From the NCBI RefSeq assembly GCF_025717045.1, contig NZ_JAOVZN010000006.1, forward strand, positions 1,009,435 to 1,073,434: a stretch of DNA of 64,000 nucleotides, read 5' to 3'. The DNA is from Flavobacterium sp. SH_e. GTDB lineage: Bacteria; Bacteroidota; Bacteroidia; Flavobacteriales; Flavobacteriaceae. The notes beneath the pieces were generated by a model. That model did no database searches. It was not told the DNA's origin and saw nothing but the letters and a program-made list of their open reading frames with translations. Below, piece after piece: positions 26,801-34,564 of this stretch (positions are counted from its first letter, which is position 1; the number at the start of each line of letters is the position of its first letter). The translations under genes and the position numbers were made by a program.

Positions 26801-27211
26801 ATGACAAAACAAATATGGTTGAATCTTCCTGTAAAGGACGTAGCAAAAGCGAAAGATTTTTTCTGGAAAATTGGTTTTTCGTTTAATGAACAACATGATA
26901 CGCCGAGTTCGACGTGCATGGTTGTAGGTGAAGGACATTTTGTAGTAATGCTTTTTGAAGAAATGCTTTTTTCGAGCTTTTCGCAAAACAGTATTACAGA
27001 TACTAAATTAAGCTCAGAAGTGTTGATTTCGATCGATGCCGAAAGCAGAGAAGAAGTCGATGAACTAGCAGAAAAAGTCAAAGAAGCCGGCGGAAATGTT
27101 TTTGCTCCACCTGCTGAAAGTCAGGGTTGGATGTACGGTTGTGGTTTTGCCGATTTAGATGGTCATCGTTGGAATGTTTTATTTATGGACTTTAGTAAAT
27201 TACCAGGTTAA
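26801..27211 (+). CDS. VOC-superfamily protein, copy 2
   Basis: This 136-residue paralogue of 25443-25853 opens with 'IWLNLPVKDVAKAKDFFWKIGF' and closes with 'FADLDGHRWNVLFMD'. Its stop is separated from the next ATG by a single base, so the two are co-translated. The variation between the copies is mostly in the middle, where the ligand pocket would be. Confidence 0.85.
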   Translation: MTKQIWLNLPVKDVAKAKDFFWKIGFSFNEQHDTPSSTCMVVGEGHFVVMLFEEMLFSSFSQNSITDTKLSSEVLISIDAESREEVDELAEKVKEAGGNVFAPPAESQGWMYGCGFADLDGHRWNVLFMDFSKLPG

Positions 27212-27212
27212 G

Positions 27213-27653
27213 ATGGAAAAATTAGTGTTTAATATAGATATAAAGGCTTCTAAAGAAAAGATTTGGAAAGTCTTATGGGACGATGAAACGTACAGAAAAT
27301 GGACAAGCGTTTTTGCCGAAGGAAGTTACGCTGAATCGACTTGGAACGAAGGCGATAAAATTTATTTTTTAGGCCCAGACGGAGCAGATGGAATGAATAG
27401 TCTTATTGACAGAAAAATTCCAAATGAATATATGGCTTTTAAGCATCTTGGCGAAATTAAAGATCATAAGGAAGTTCCGCCAAATGAAGAAACAGAAAAG
27501 TGGAGTGGCGCAATGGAAACTTACAGACTGACTCAAAAAGGTGATGTTGTCGATCTTCATGTTGAAGTAGATGTAATCGAAAAACATATTGATTATTTTA
27601 AAGATGCTTTTCCAAAAGCATTAGAATTGATTAAAGAATTGTCTGAGAAATAA
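27213..27653 (+). CDS. SRPBCC-domain protein (AHSA1-type), copy 3
   Basis: Started at the ATG one base after the VOC stop codon, the protein has 146 residues: 'LVFNIDIKASKEKIWKVLWDDETYRKW', then 'EGDKIYFLGPDG', and a helix with 'YFKDAFPKALELIKEL'. It is more distant from the tandem pair upstream. An open frame continues upstream to 27159 inside the VOC gene, but the internal ATG matches the family N-terminus. Confidence 0.85.
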   Translation: MEKLVFNIDIKASKEKIWKVLWDDETYRKWTSVFAEGSYAESTWNEGDKIYFLGPDGADGMNSLIDRKIPNEYMAFKHLGEIKDHKEVPPNEETEKWSGAMETYRLTQKGDVVDLHVEVDVIEKHIDYFKDAFPKALELIKELSEK

Positions 27654-27717
27654 TAGCAAGAAGAAAGACAGATAATTAATAATTTAAAATTTGTAATTAA
27701 CAATTAAAAAAAATATC

Positions 27718-28155
27718 ATGGCAACAGCAGTTAACCCATATTTAATGTTTAATGGAACATGCGAAGAAGCATTTCTGTTTTATAAATCAGTTTTTGGAGG
27801 AGATTTTCCGTATATCGGAAAATTTAAAGATGCTCCTGCAGAAGAAGGCGAAGTGCTTTCTGAAGAAGCTTTGAATAGAATTATGCACGTATCTCTTCCA
27901 ATCGGAAATAGTATTTTAATGGGAAGCGACACGCATCCAAGATACGGAGATGTCGGTTTTGGCGATAACTTTTCTGTTTCTATTAATGCTGAAAGCAGAG
28001 AAGATGCCGATAAAATCTTTAACGGACTTTCGGCTGGTGGAAAAGTAGAAATGCCAATGAATGATACTTTCTGGGGATCTTATTTTGGAATGTTCAAAGA
28101 TAAGTTTGGTATAAACTGGATGGTAAGTTTTGATAAAAATGAACCAATGAAGTAA
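27718..28155 (+). CDS. VOC-superfamily protein, PhnB-like
   Basis: This 145-residue protein resembles the PhnB/YjdN-like branch: 'YLMFNGTCEEAFLFYKSVFGGDF' at the start, 'LPIGNSILMGSDTHP' in the middle and 'GSYFGMFKDKFGINWMVSFD' at the end. PhnB-like VOC proteins lack a proven function in phosphonate use. It is the last of the six small genes and ends at a terminator. Confidence 0.85.
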   Translation: MATAVNPYLMFNGTCEEAFLFYKSVFGGDFPYIGKFKDAPAEEGEVLSEEALNRIMHVSLPIGNSILMGSDTHPRYGDVGFGDNFSVSINAESREDADKIFNGLSAGGKVEMPMNDTFWGSYFGMFKDKFGINWMVSFDKNEPMK

Positions 28156-28203
28156 TCAAAAAGTTACGTTATTTTAATAATAAAACAGAAATGTTAAATT
28201 ACT

Positions 28204-28236
28204 TGAAAAAGCACATGGAAATGTGCTTTTTCATTT
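28204..28236 (+). terminator. Terminator of the VOC/SRPBCC cluster
   Basis: A perfect 13-bp stem (28204-28216 with 28221-28233; arm TGAAAAAGCACAT) with a GGAA loop. Confidence 0.75.
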
Positions 28237-28311
28237 CAAAAAAACAATGATTATTCTTTTTTATCAACGAGAGATTGCCGATTTTTGTCGCTTCAAAATC
28301 AAGAAAGAAAA

Positions 28312-29541
28312 ATGGCAGCAGAAGATAAAGAGATAATTTTATTAAAAGTTTCAGGACACGATAAAATTGGGGTTACAGCAGGTTTAACAGCTGTTTTAGG
28401 AGCATACGATGCTAATATATTAGATATCGGTCAAGCCGATATTCATGACACACTTTCTTTAGGAATTTTGTTCGAAATTGCTGCTGGCTCTTCTTCAGCG
28501 CCAGTTTTAAAAGACTTATTGTTTAAAGCTTACGAGTTAGAAATCAAAGTAAAATTTATTCCTATTTCTATTGAAGACTACGAAACTTGGGTAAAATCAC
28601 AATCTAAGCAACGTTACATTATCAATATTTTGGGCGAAAAACTAGCCGCTTCACAATTGGCAGCAGTAACCAAAATAATGTCAGATCAAAATTTGAATAT
28701 CGATTCTATCATCCGATTAACGGGAAGAACTTCTATTGTCGAGAAAGAAGAATATCCACGTTCTTGTATCCAATTGTCTGTAACGGGCGAAATTGTAAAC
28801 AAGATCATCATGACAGCAAGTTTTATGGAAGTTTCTAGAACGCTGAATGTCGATATTTCTTTCCAAGAAGACAACATTTACAGAAGAAACCGCCGTTTGG
28901 TTTGCTTCGATATGGATTCTACTTTAATTCAAACCGAAGTAATCGACGAATTAGCAGAGTTAAATGGAGTAGGAGATCAAGTTCGTGCCATTACAGAATC
29001 GGCTATGAACGGTGAAATTGACTTCAACGAAAGTTTCAAAAAGCGTATGGCTCTTTTGGAAGGTTTAAGCGAAGAAGTTTTGCAAAAAGTTGCGGTTAAT
29101 TTGCCAATCACACAAGGAGCACATCGATTGATGAAAGCTTTAAAATACTATGGTTACAAAACCGCTATTCTATCTGGAGGATTTACTTATTTCGGAGAAT
29201 ACCTTCAAAAGGAATTAGGAATAGATTACGTTCACGCCAATCAATTAGAAATAAAAGATGGTAAACTGACAGGTAAATATTTAGGCGATATTGTTGACGG
29301 TCAGAAAAAAGCCGAATATCTAAAAGCAATCGCCGAAAAAGAAGGAATCCACATCAATCAAACCATCGCAGTTGGAGACGGAGCAAACGATTTGCCAATG
29401 CTAAACTTAGCTGGTCTAGGAATCGCTTTCCACGCCAAACCAAAAGTAAAAGAAAGCGCGTCAACCTCAATCTCTAGTCTAGGCCTTGACGGTGTTTTGT
29501 ATCTTTTAGGATACCACGATAGATATATTGATATGATGTAA
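28312..29541 (+). CDS. serB: Phosphoserine phosphatase SerB with N-terminal ACT-like domains
   Basis: SerB hydrolyses L-3-phosphoserine, the last step of serine synthesis. From the ATG at 28312 it has 409 residues. An N-terminal ACT-like region (about residues 1-180, starting 'IILLKVSGHDKIGVTAGLTAV') may sense amino acids. The HAD domain follows with CFDMDSTL (Asp200 nucleophile, Asp202), 'ILSGGFTYF' and the metal loop 'AVGDGANDLPML'. An in-frame TTG at 28285 is a less likely start. A terminator lies at 29639-29673. Confidence 0.93.
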   Translation: MAAEDKEIILLKVSGHDKIGVTAGLTAVLGAYDANILDIGQADIHDTLSLGILFEIAAGSSSAPVLKDLLFKAYELEIKVKFIPISIEDYETWVKSQSKQRYIINILGEKLAASQLAAVTKIMSDQNLNIDSIIRLTGRTSIVEKEEYPRSCIQLSVTGEIVNKIIMTASFMEVSRTLNVDISFQEDNIYRRNRRLVCFDMDSTLIQTEVIDELAELNGVGDQVRAITESAMNGEIDFNESFKKRMALLEGLSEEVLQKVAVNLPITQGAHRLMKALKYYGYKTAILSGGFTYFGEYLQKELGIDYVHANQLEIKDGKLTGKYLGDIVDGQKKAEYLKAIAEKEGIHINQTIAVGDGANDLPMLNLAGLGIAFHAKPKVKESASTSISSLGLDGVLYLLGYHDRYIDMM

Positions 29542-29549
29542 AGTAAAGT

Positions 29550-29606
29550 TTGTCATTTCGACCGTAGGGAGACCCGAGCGATAGCGAATAGGCGAAGCAA
29601 ATCACA
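29550..29606. repeat. Half-copy of a REP-like palindromic element
   Basis: The sequence begins TTGTCATTTCGACCG, close to the perfect palindrome at 58178-58281. Here only one arm is present, followed by a diverged segment. It is probably a degenerate member of the same dispersed family. Confidence 0.5.
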
Positions 29607-29638
29607 CTAGCAATTCCACAATCAAAATAAAAAAACAA

Positions 29639-29673
29639 AACCTCAGTTCTTCAAAAAAGAGCTGAGGTTCTTT
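29639..29673 (+). terminator. Terminator after serB
   Basis: AACCTCAGTTC pairs with GAGCTGAGGTT (one G-T) around a 9-base loop, followed by CTTTATA. It lies about 100 bases past the stop, beyond the repeat copy. Confidence 0.7.
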
Positions 29674-29677
29674 ATAT

Positions 29678-29766
29678 GGGCATGTCCCTCTGGGTCGGGC
29701 TATCCGTTGCAATCTTTTGTGGCGAACCCCGCCACAAAAGGATTTCTACTTCTATCCCTCATGCAG
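29678..29766. repeat. GC-rich palindromic element
   Basis: The sequence contains CATGTCCCTCTGGGTCGGGC, then TATCCGTTGC and the perfect hairpin CTTTTGTGGCG with CGCCACAAAAG (29714-29724 and 29730-29740). It is much richer in GC than its surroundings and carries no open reading frame. It resembles dispersed palindromes of flavobacterial genomes. Confidence 0.55.
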
Positions 29767-29825
29767 ATTTAGTGGAATTAGTGGTTTTTAAAGTGCTGTA
29801 AAATGTTAGAATCGGATATGAGTTG

Positions 29826-29956
29826 CCTCCTGCTTTAGCTGGAGGAATAATGGATGAAGGTGATAAATGGCTTTAGCCAAAATTAACCATTAATTGTAAA
29901 TGTTCGGCTAAAGCCTGAGATATAATCTGATCTAGACCACTAACTAAAGTTAGTGG
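29826..29956. repeat. String of four palindromes with a CTTTAG/CTAAAG core
   Basis: CCTCCTGCTTTAGCTGGAGG (29826-29845), GGCTTTAGCC (29869-29878), GGCTAAAGCC (29906-29915) and CCACTAACTAAAGTTAGTGG (29937-29956) occur within 131 bases. Each contains CTTTAG or its complement, which suggests one repeat family inserted or expanded several times. No gene is present. Confidence 0.6.
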
Positions 29957-29996
29957 CAATTCAAAAAAAAATTTATTCTTGAATAATTAATGATTA

Positions 29997-30239
29997 CTAT
30001 TCACGAGATTCTAGCTCTCGTTTAATTTCTTTTAAATTTTTCAGATTCAAGAAAAGAATAGGCAACAAAGCAATTGGAATAACATTCATTGCGCTAAAAC
30101 CTTTCATGAAAACAATGAATATATTAAGGACGAATAACATAAATAACACAACACAAAAAACGGTATTTACTGTTTTTAATGTCTTCTGATTCTTAATTAG
30201 TTCTTCAGTACTCATGTCACTGAACTTTGTATCTTTCAT
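29997..30239 (-). CDS. Small two-helix membrane protein
   Basis: This 80-residue protein has an N-terminal 'FSDMSTEELIKNQKTLK' segment and two hydrophobic helices (about residues 25-43 and 48-66), ending in a Lys/Glu-rich tail. It resembles short Bacteroidota proteins often auto-labelled 'redox-active disulfide protein 2', but here there is one cysteine (in helix 1) and no CxxC, so that name is not supported. It is probably the last gene of an operon with the two genes upstream. Confidence 0.65.
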   Translation of the reverse strand: MKDTKFSDMSTEELIKNQKTLKTVNTVFCVVLFMLFVLNIFIVFMKGFSAMNVIPIALLPILFLNLKNLKEIKRELESRE

Positions 30240-30272
30240 CTTTTAGAATTTTTATTTAAGAAAATTAAATAG

Positions 30273-30674
30273 TTATTTGGAATGGGTAATTTTTAAAACT
30301 TTTGCATTCCTTGCGTCAATTATAATTAGAAATGTTCCTCCCTGTTCTCCCCATAATAGTGTTCCGTTAATAACATAATGATTATTAATTAGATTTACTT
30401 CATAAGGTTTTTGATGTTTAATTTCATCTTCCCCATAAATACTAAAAAGAATAGGTTCTGCGATTTTGATTGCAGTTTGGTTATCCTTAATGAGTACTTT
30501 TTTGTTATCAACAAAATTGTCATGACTAGGATCTTCAAGAGCACGTTTTAATTCAAATTCTGCCTGATCACTTCCATACTTTGAATGAGAACAGCAACTG
30601 AAAATAAGAATTAAAAGAAGAGCAATTAAAATTTTAAGCTCAATTTCTCTGTTAGATAAAACTTTCTTGATCAA
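30273..30674 (-). CDS. NTF2-fold immunity-like protein (YbbC/YhhH type)
   Basis: This 133-residue protein has an N-terminal hydrophobic helix with a Cys-Cys pair (IFSCC, possibly a lipobox) and then a domain resembling NTF2-fold immunity proteins of polymorphic toxin systems: 'TAIKIAEPILFSIYGEDEIKHQKPYEVNLINNHYVINGTL', 'GGTFLIIIDARNAKVLKITH'. Such proteins usually protect against an adjacent toxin, but no toxin gene is seen in the window. The start lies 15 bases after the GH3-family stop, so the genes are probably co-transcribed. Confidence 0.7.
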   Translation of the reverse strand: MIKKVLSNREIELKILIALLLILIFSCCSHSKYGSDQAEFELKRALEDPSHDNFVDNKKVLIKDNQTAIKIAEPILFSIYGEDEIKHQKPYEVNLINNHYVINGTLLWGEQGGTFLIIIDARNAKVLKITHSK

Positions 30675-30689
30675 ATGACTAGATATAAA

Positions 30690-32201
30690 TTAACACATTT
30701 CTTTCAATTGCTCCAAATAATCCCTCTGATTCGAAAGTCTTGGAATCTTATGCTGACCGCCCAATTTGTCTCTTTCTTTTAGCCAATCATAAAAAAGGTT
30801 TTCTCTGGCAACATTAATAACCAAAGGATTTAAAGTCATATTGTTGTAGCGTTTCGCTTCGTAATCAGAGTTTAAAGTCTGTAACGTTTCATCCAGAACT
30901 TTTTGGAAAAGACCAACATCTGCTGGTTTTTTCTTGAATTCAATCATCCATTCGTGCGCACCTTTTTCTTTGTCATGCATAAAAATAGGAGCAACCGTGT
31001 AATCAATAACTTCTGTTTGTGTAACCAGACAAGCTTTTGCAATTGCCTGATCAGTGTTTTCGACCATTAATTCTTCGCCAAAAACATTAATATGATGTTT
31101 AGTTCTTCCCGTAACTCTAATTCTGTACGGATTTAAAGAGGTAAAACGAACCGTATCGCCAATTAAATAGCGCCACAAACCAGAATTAGTAGTAATAACA
31201 ATTGCGTAATTTTTATTCAGTTCAACATCGGCCAAGCGAACTACTTTTTGGTTTGGAGTTCCAAAAGTGTCCATCGGAATAAATTCGTAGAAAATTCCGT
31301 AATCTAACATTAGCAATAAATCACTAGAATAATTTAAATCCTGAATCGCAAAAAAGCCTTCAGAAGCATTATAGATCTCGTAGTATTTAAAATCAGAACT
31401 TGGGAGAATTTTTTTGTACTGTTCTTTATACGGAGAAAAACTCACGCCTCCATGAAAATAAACTTCAAGATTTGGCCAAAGTTCCAGTAAGTTTTGCTTG
31501 CCGGTATTTTCTAAAACTTTATTCATTAAAACCAGCATCCAAGAAGGAACTCCAGCAAAACTGGTTACATTTTCGTTTTTTGTTTCGTTAATAATGGCAG
31601 CGATTTTGCTTTCCCATTCGCTCATTAGAGAAGTTTTACTGCTTGGTGTACTGCTGAATTCTGCCCAAATAGGCATATTTTCAATTAAAATTGCCGATAA
31701 ATCTCCAAAGAAAGTATTGTTGTTTTCGTAAATTTGAGAACTTCCTCCCAAACGAAGACTTTTTCCTAAGAACAATTCAGAATCTTCGTTATTGTTTAAA
31801 TAAAGACACAAAAGATCTTTACTTCCTTTATAATGGCAGTCTTCTAGAGCTTCGTTGCTTACTGGAATAAATTTGCTTTTTGCATTTGTAGTTCCGCTTG
31901 ATTTGGCAAACCATTTAATTGGCGTTTCCCAAAAAACGTTTTGTTCTCCCAGACGCGTGCGTTCGATAAGCGGTTGCAGCTCTTCGTAAGTCGCAATTGG
32001 AACCCTTTCTGCAAAAGTTTGATAAGAATTAATAGTTGAGAATTCGTATTGTTTTCCAATAACCGTATTTTCCGATGCCATCAATAAATTATGCAATAAT
32101 TCTTCCTGAACTTCATTTGGGTATTTTAAAAAAAGCTCTATTTGATGAATCCTTTGTTTAAGGACCCAAGATGCAAACGAATTGATAATAGATAAAGGCA
32201 T
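30690..32201 (-). CDS. GH3-family adenylating protein
   Basis: This 503-residue protein has the GH3 architecture of acyl-acid-amido synthetases: an ATP-binding segment 'WFAKSSGTTNAKSKFIP', a 'YNASEGFFAIQD' motif near residues 280-290, and 'VTGRTKHHINVFGEELMVENTDQAI' in the C-terminal part. Plant GH3 enzymes conjugate amino acids to hormones, but the substrate of bacterial relatives is unknown. It is first of three minus-strand genes with short gaps (15 and 33 bases). Confidence 0.85.
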   Translation of the reverse strand: MPLSIINSFASWVLKQRIHQIELFLKYPNEVQEELLHNLLMASENTVIGKQYEFSTINSYQTFAERVPIATYEELQPLIERTRLGEQNVFWETPIKWFAKSSGTTNAKSKFIPVSNEALEDCHYKGSKDLLCLYLNNNEDSELFLGKSLRLGGSSQIYENNNTFFGDLSAILIENMPIWAEFSSTPSSKTSLMSEWESKIAAIINETKNENVTSFAGVPSWMLVLMNKVLENTGKQNLLELWPNLEVYFHGGVSFSPYKEQYKKILPSSDFKYYEIYNASEGFFAIQDLNYSSDLLLMLDYGIFYEFIPMDTFGTPNQKVVRLADVELNKNYAIVITTNSGLWRYLIGDTVRFTSLNPYRIRVTGRTKHHINVFGEELMVENTDQAIAKACLVTQTEVIDYTVAPIFMHDKEKGAHEWMIEFKKKPADVGLFQKVLDETLQTLNSDYEAKRYNNMTLNPLVINVARENLFYDWLKERDKLGGQHKIPRLSNQRDYLEQLKEMC

Positions 32202-32272
32202 GAATTTGGTTTTTAGATTACTAGATTTTAGGTTTTAAATCTCGCAGTCTTCGCAAAACAAAAAACATAAAA

Positions 32273-32303
32273 TTTGAATATCAAGAGACAAATAGTAACT
32301 TTG
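32273..32303 (+). promoter_or_regulatory. Promoter of the DUF2797 gene
   Basis: TTTG (32273-32276) and TAACTTTG (32296-32303) are 19 bases apart, a textbook Bacteroidota promoter. A leader of about 135 bases follows and contains a hairpin (AATTCGA at 32340-32346 with TCGAATT at 32374-32380, plus an inner GGTA/TACC). Confidence 0.65.
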
Positions 32304-32444
32304 TCTTCATATCAAAAATAATATTTTTTTGTAAAAAACAATTCGATTTTGGGTAAAGATTCTACCTAATAAGTCGAATTTTAACACAAAAATTTTTAAA
32401 TCTTTTGATAATTCTAAATCAGCAATTTATAAATAAAAATACAA

Positions 32445-33239
32445 ATGCAATATCAAGGCGTACTGACAAAAATGCAAACTGAATTTGGAAGCCCAATTCA
32501 ATATTATTTGGTTTTTGAAGATAGTTTTCTGAATGTTAATCAATTATTGGATAAAGAAATCGAAATCAATTTTGTGGGTTGCCAATGCTTAAATTGTGGT
32601 AAAAAGAAAAAAATATACCGACAAGGTTTTTGTTACGAATGTTTTTATTCAAGTCCTGCAGTTGGAGATTGGATCATGAGACCAGAATTAAGTACAGCAC
32701 ATTTAGGAATTGCAGATAGAGATTTAGAATATGAATCTAAAGCTCAGTTACAGCCGCATATTGTATATTTGGCTTCAGCATGTGAAATAAAAGTTGGAGT
32801 TACTCGCAAATCTCAAGTTCCAACACGTTGGATCGATCAAGGCGCTTCACATGCAATTGCAATTGTTGAGGTTCCGAATAGATATTTGGCAGGAATAACA
32901 GAAGTAGCTTTAAAAGATCATTATACAGATAAAACCAATTGGAGAAAAATGCTTCAGAATTCTGTTGAAACTTTTGACCTAATTGCAGAAAAAGCTAAAA
33001 TTGAAAGTTTGATTCCAGCAGAAGTTAAAGATTATTTTTATTCTCAAAAAAATGATGTCTACGATCTTCAATATCCAGTTTTGAGTTATCCTGCAAAAGT
33101 AAACAGTCTAAACTTAGATAAAACGCCTTCGTTTATTGGAAAATTAACTGGAATAAAAGGTCAGTATTTGCTATTTGAAAACGGAACAGTTTTTAATATT
33201 CGCGGTTCTGAAGGTTATGTCGTAACCATAAATGTGTAA
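32445..33239 (+). CDS. DUF2797 protein with a zinc-ribbon-like motif
   Basis: This 264-residue cytoplasmic protein has a four-cysteine cluster near residues 46-63 (CQCLNCGKKKKIYRQGFCYECF region), typical of the N-terminal zinc-binding part of DUF2797 proteins. A conserved region with 'YLASACEIKVGVTRKSQVPTRWIDQGA' follows. The family's function is unknown. It is transcribed from a good promoter with a long structured leader. Confidence 0.8.
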   Translation: MQYQGVLTKMQTEFGSPIQYYLVFEDSFLNVNQLLDKEIEINFVGCQCLNCGKKKKIYRQGFCYECFYSSPAVGDWIMRPELSTAHLGIADRDLEYESKAQLQPHIVYLASACEIKVGVTRKSQVPTRWIDQGASHAIAIVEVPNRYLAGITEVALKDHYTDKTNWRKMLQNSVETFDLIAEKAKIESLIPAEVKDYFYSQKNDVYDLQYPVLSYPAKVNSLNLDKTPSFIGKLTGIKGQYLLFENGTVFNIRGSEGYVVTINV

Positions 33240-33342
33240 GTTTTTATTACTAAATTGTTATCTTTTTTTAATTTTAAATTGTTTTAATTTAAAATTTGCA
33301 ATTTATTTTATTGTTTTGTGTTAATTAGTTGATGAATAATTA

Positions 33343-33350
33343 TAGCTTTG
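33343..33350 (+). promoter_or_regulatory. Candidate -7 box (TAGCTTTG) for the glycosyltransferase gene
   Basis: The element matches TAnnTTTG. A TTTG at 33315-33318 lies slightly further away than usual (24 bases), so the pair is tentative. Confidence 0.4.
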
Positions 33351-33405
33351 ACATGTGTTTAAGGCAATTTAATTTTCAAAAATAATACACAAAACAATTC
33401 CCCAC

Positions 33406-34452
33406 ATGAGTAACTTAAAAAAAGTTAATGTTTTTAGGCGTTCCCTAATGCGAAATCTAACCAAGAATGTTGGAAGTGTAGACATTCGTAATATCGAACC
33501 CATTGACAAAAGTAAGATTAAAAAAGTTTTAATCTGCAGACCAAACGGTCGATTAGGAAACATGCTTTTAATTACACCTTTAGTTCAAGAGGTTGCCAAA
33601 ACTTTTCCTGGATGTACAATCGATGTATTTGTAAAAGGTACTCTTGCACCTATTGTTTTTGAGGAATATGAAAATATTGATAAAATTATTCATCTGCCGA
33701 AAAAGCCTTTTAAAGAATTAGTAAAATACTTTAAAGTTTGGACTCTGATCAGAACACAAAACTATGATATCGCTATCAATGTCGATCAGAATTCTTCTTC
33801 TGGAAGATTAGGCGTTAAGTTCTCAAGTGCTAAATACAAATTCTTCGGAAATCTTCCTGAAGGGGTTACTTTAGAACACAGTGATTACGACCATATTGCA
33901 AAATATCCTGTTTATAATTTTAGATATTTTCTAAATCAAGCAGGAATAGAAGATAAAAACGAACCTATTGCGCTTTTAGATCTTAAATTGAGTGAAAAAG
34001 AAATTGCAAACGGAAAGACTATTTTAGATAGCATTATTGATCCAAATAAAAGAACCATTGCAATTTTTACCTATGCAACAGGCGAGAAATGTTATAATCC
34101 AGTTTGGTGGGAAGAATTTTATACTGCTTTGAAAAAAGAATTTCCAAATGAAAATATTTTTGAAGTTTTACCAGTAGAGAACGTTTCTCAAATCAATTTT
34201 GAAGCGCCAACTTTTTACAGTAAAGACGTTAGAGAAATTGGTTCTGTTTTAGCAAATGTTGATGTTTTTGTTGGTGCAGACAGTGGAATCATGCATTTAT
34301 CGAGTGCTTCAAAGGCCCCAACAGCAGGTTTGTTTTCGGTTTCTAATTTGAAAAAATATGAACCTTACGGAAACGGAAGTGTAGGTTTGGATACAAATGT
34401 TTTAGGAGTTCCAGATTTTATAAAAGCAATACATAAGATTCTAGACAAGTAA
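33406..34452 (+). CDS. Glycosyltransferase family 9 (heptosyltransferase-like)
   Basis: This 348-residue protein has the ADP-heptose transferase fold. The N-terminal motif 'ICRPNGRLGNMLLITPLVQEV' binds the acceptor side, and the C-terminal 'VDVFVGADSGIMHLSSASKAPT' is the nucleotide-sugar site (ADSGxxH). It probably adds a sugar to lipopolysaccharide core at the inner face of the inner membrane. Neighbours do not define the sugar. A long perfect terminator follows. Confidence 0.88.
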   Translation: MSNLKKVNVFRRSLMRNLTKNVGSVDIRNIEPIDKSKIKKVLICRPNGRLGNMLLITPLVQEVAKTFPGCTIDVFVKGTLAPIVFEEYENIDKIIHLPKKPFKELVKYFKVWTLIRTQNYDIAINVDQNSSSGRLGVKFSSAKYKFFGNLPEGVTLEHSDYDHIAKYPVYNFRYFLNQAGIEDKNEPIALLDLKLSEKEIANGKTILDSIIDPNKRTIAIFTYATGEKCYNPVWWEEFYTALKKEFPNENIFEVLPVENVSQINFEAPTFYSKDVREIGSVLANVDVFVGADSGIMHLSSASKAPTAGLFSVSNLKKYEPYGNGSVGLDTNVLGVPDFIKAIHKILDK

Positions 34453-34471
34453 AACTAAAATGATATAAAAG

Positions 34472-34506
34472 AAAAAATCCTGTTCGAAAGAACAGGATTT
34501 TTTATA
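34472..34506. terminator. Bidirectional terminator after the glycosyltransferase gene
   Basis: A perfect 14-bp stem (arm ending ATCCTGTTC) has a GAAA tetraloop, an A-run on the left and a T-run on the right. It serves the plus gene and also the minus-strand AsmA-like gene ending at 34565. Confidence 0.85.
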
Positions 34507-34564
34507 AGTATTCTAAAGAAAAAACTTAGAATCTCAGTATCTTAAAACCTTAGCTTCTTAATGA

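Noticed and set aside
29550..29996. CRISPR array
   Set aside because: The repeats are palindromes of differing length and spacing, with no regular direct repeats or cas genes.
29997..30239. Redox-active disulfide protein annotation
   Set aside because: Only one cysteine and no CxxC, so the name is not supported for this protein.
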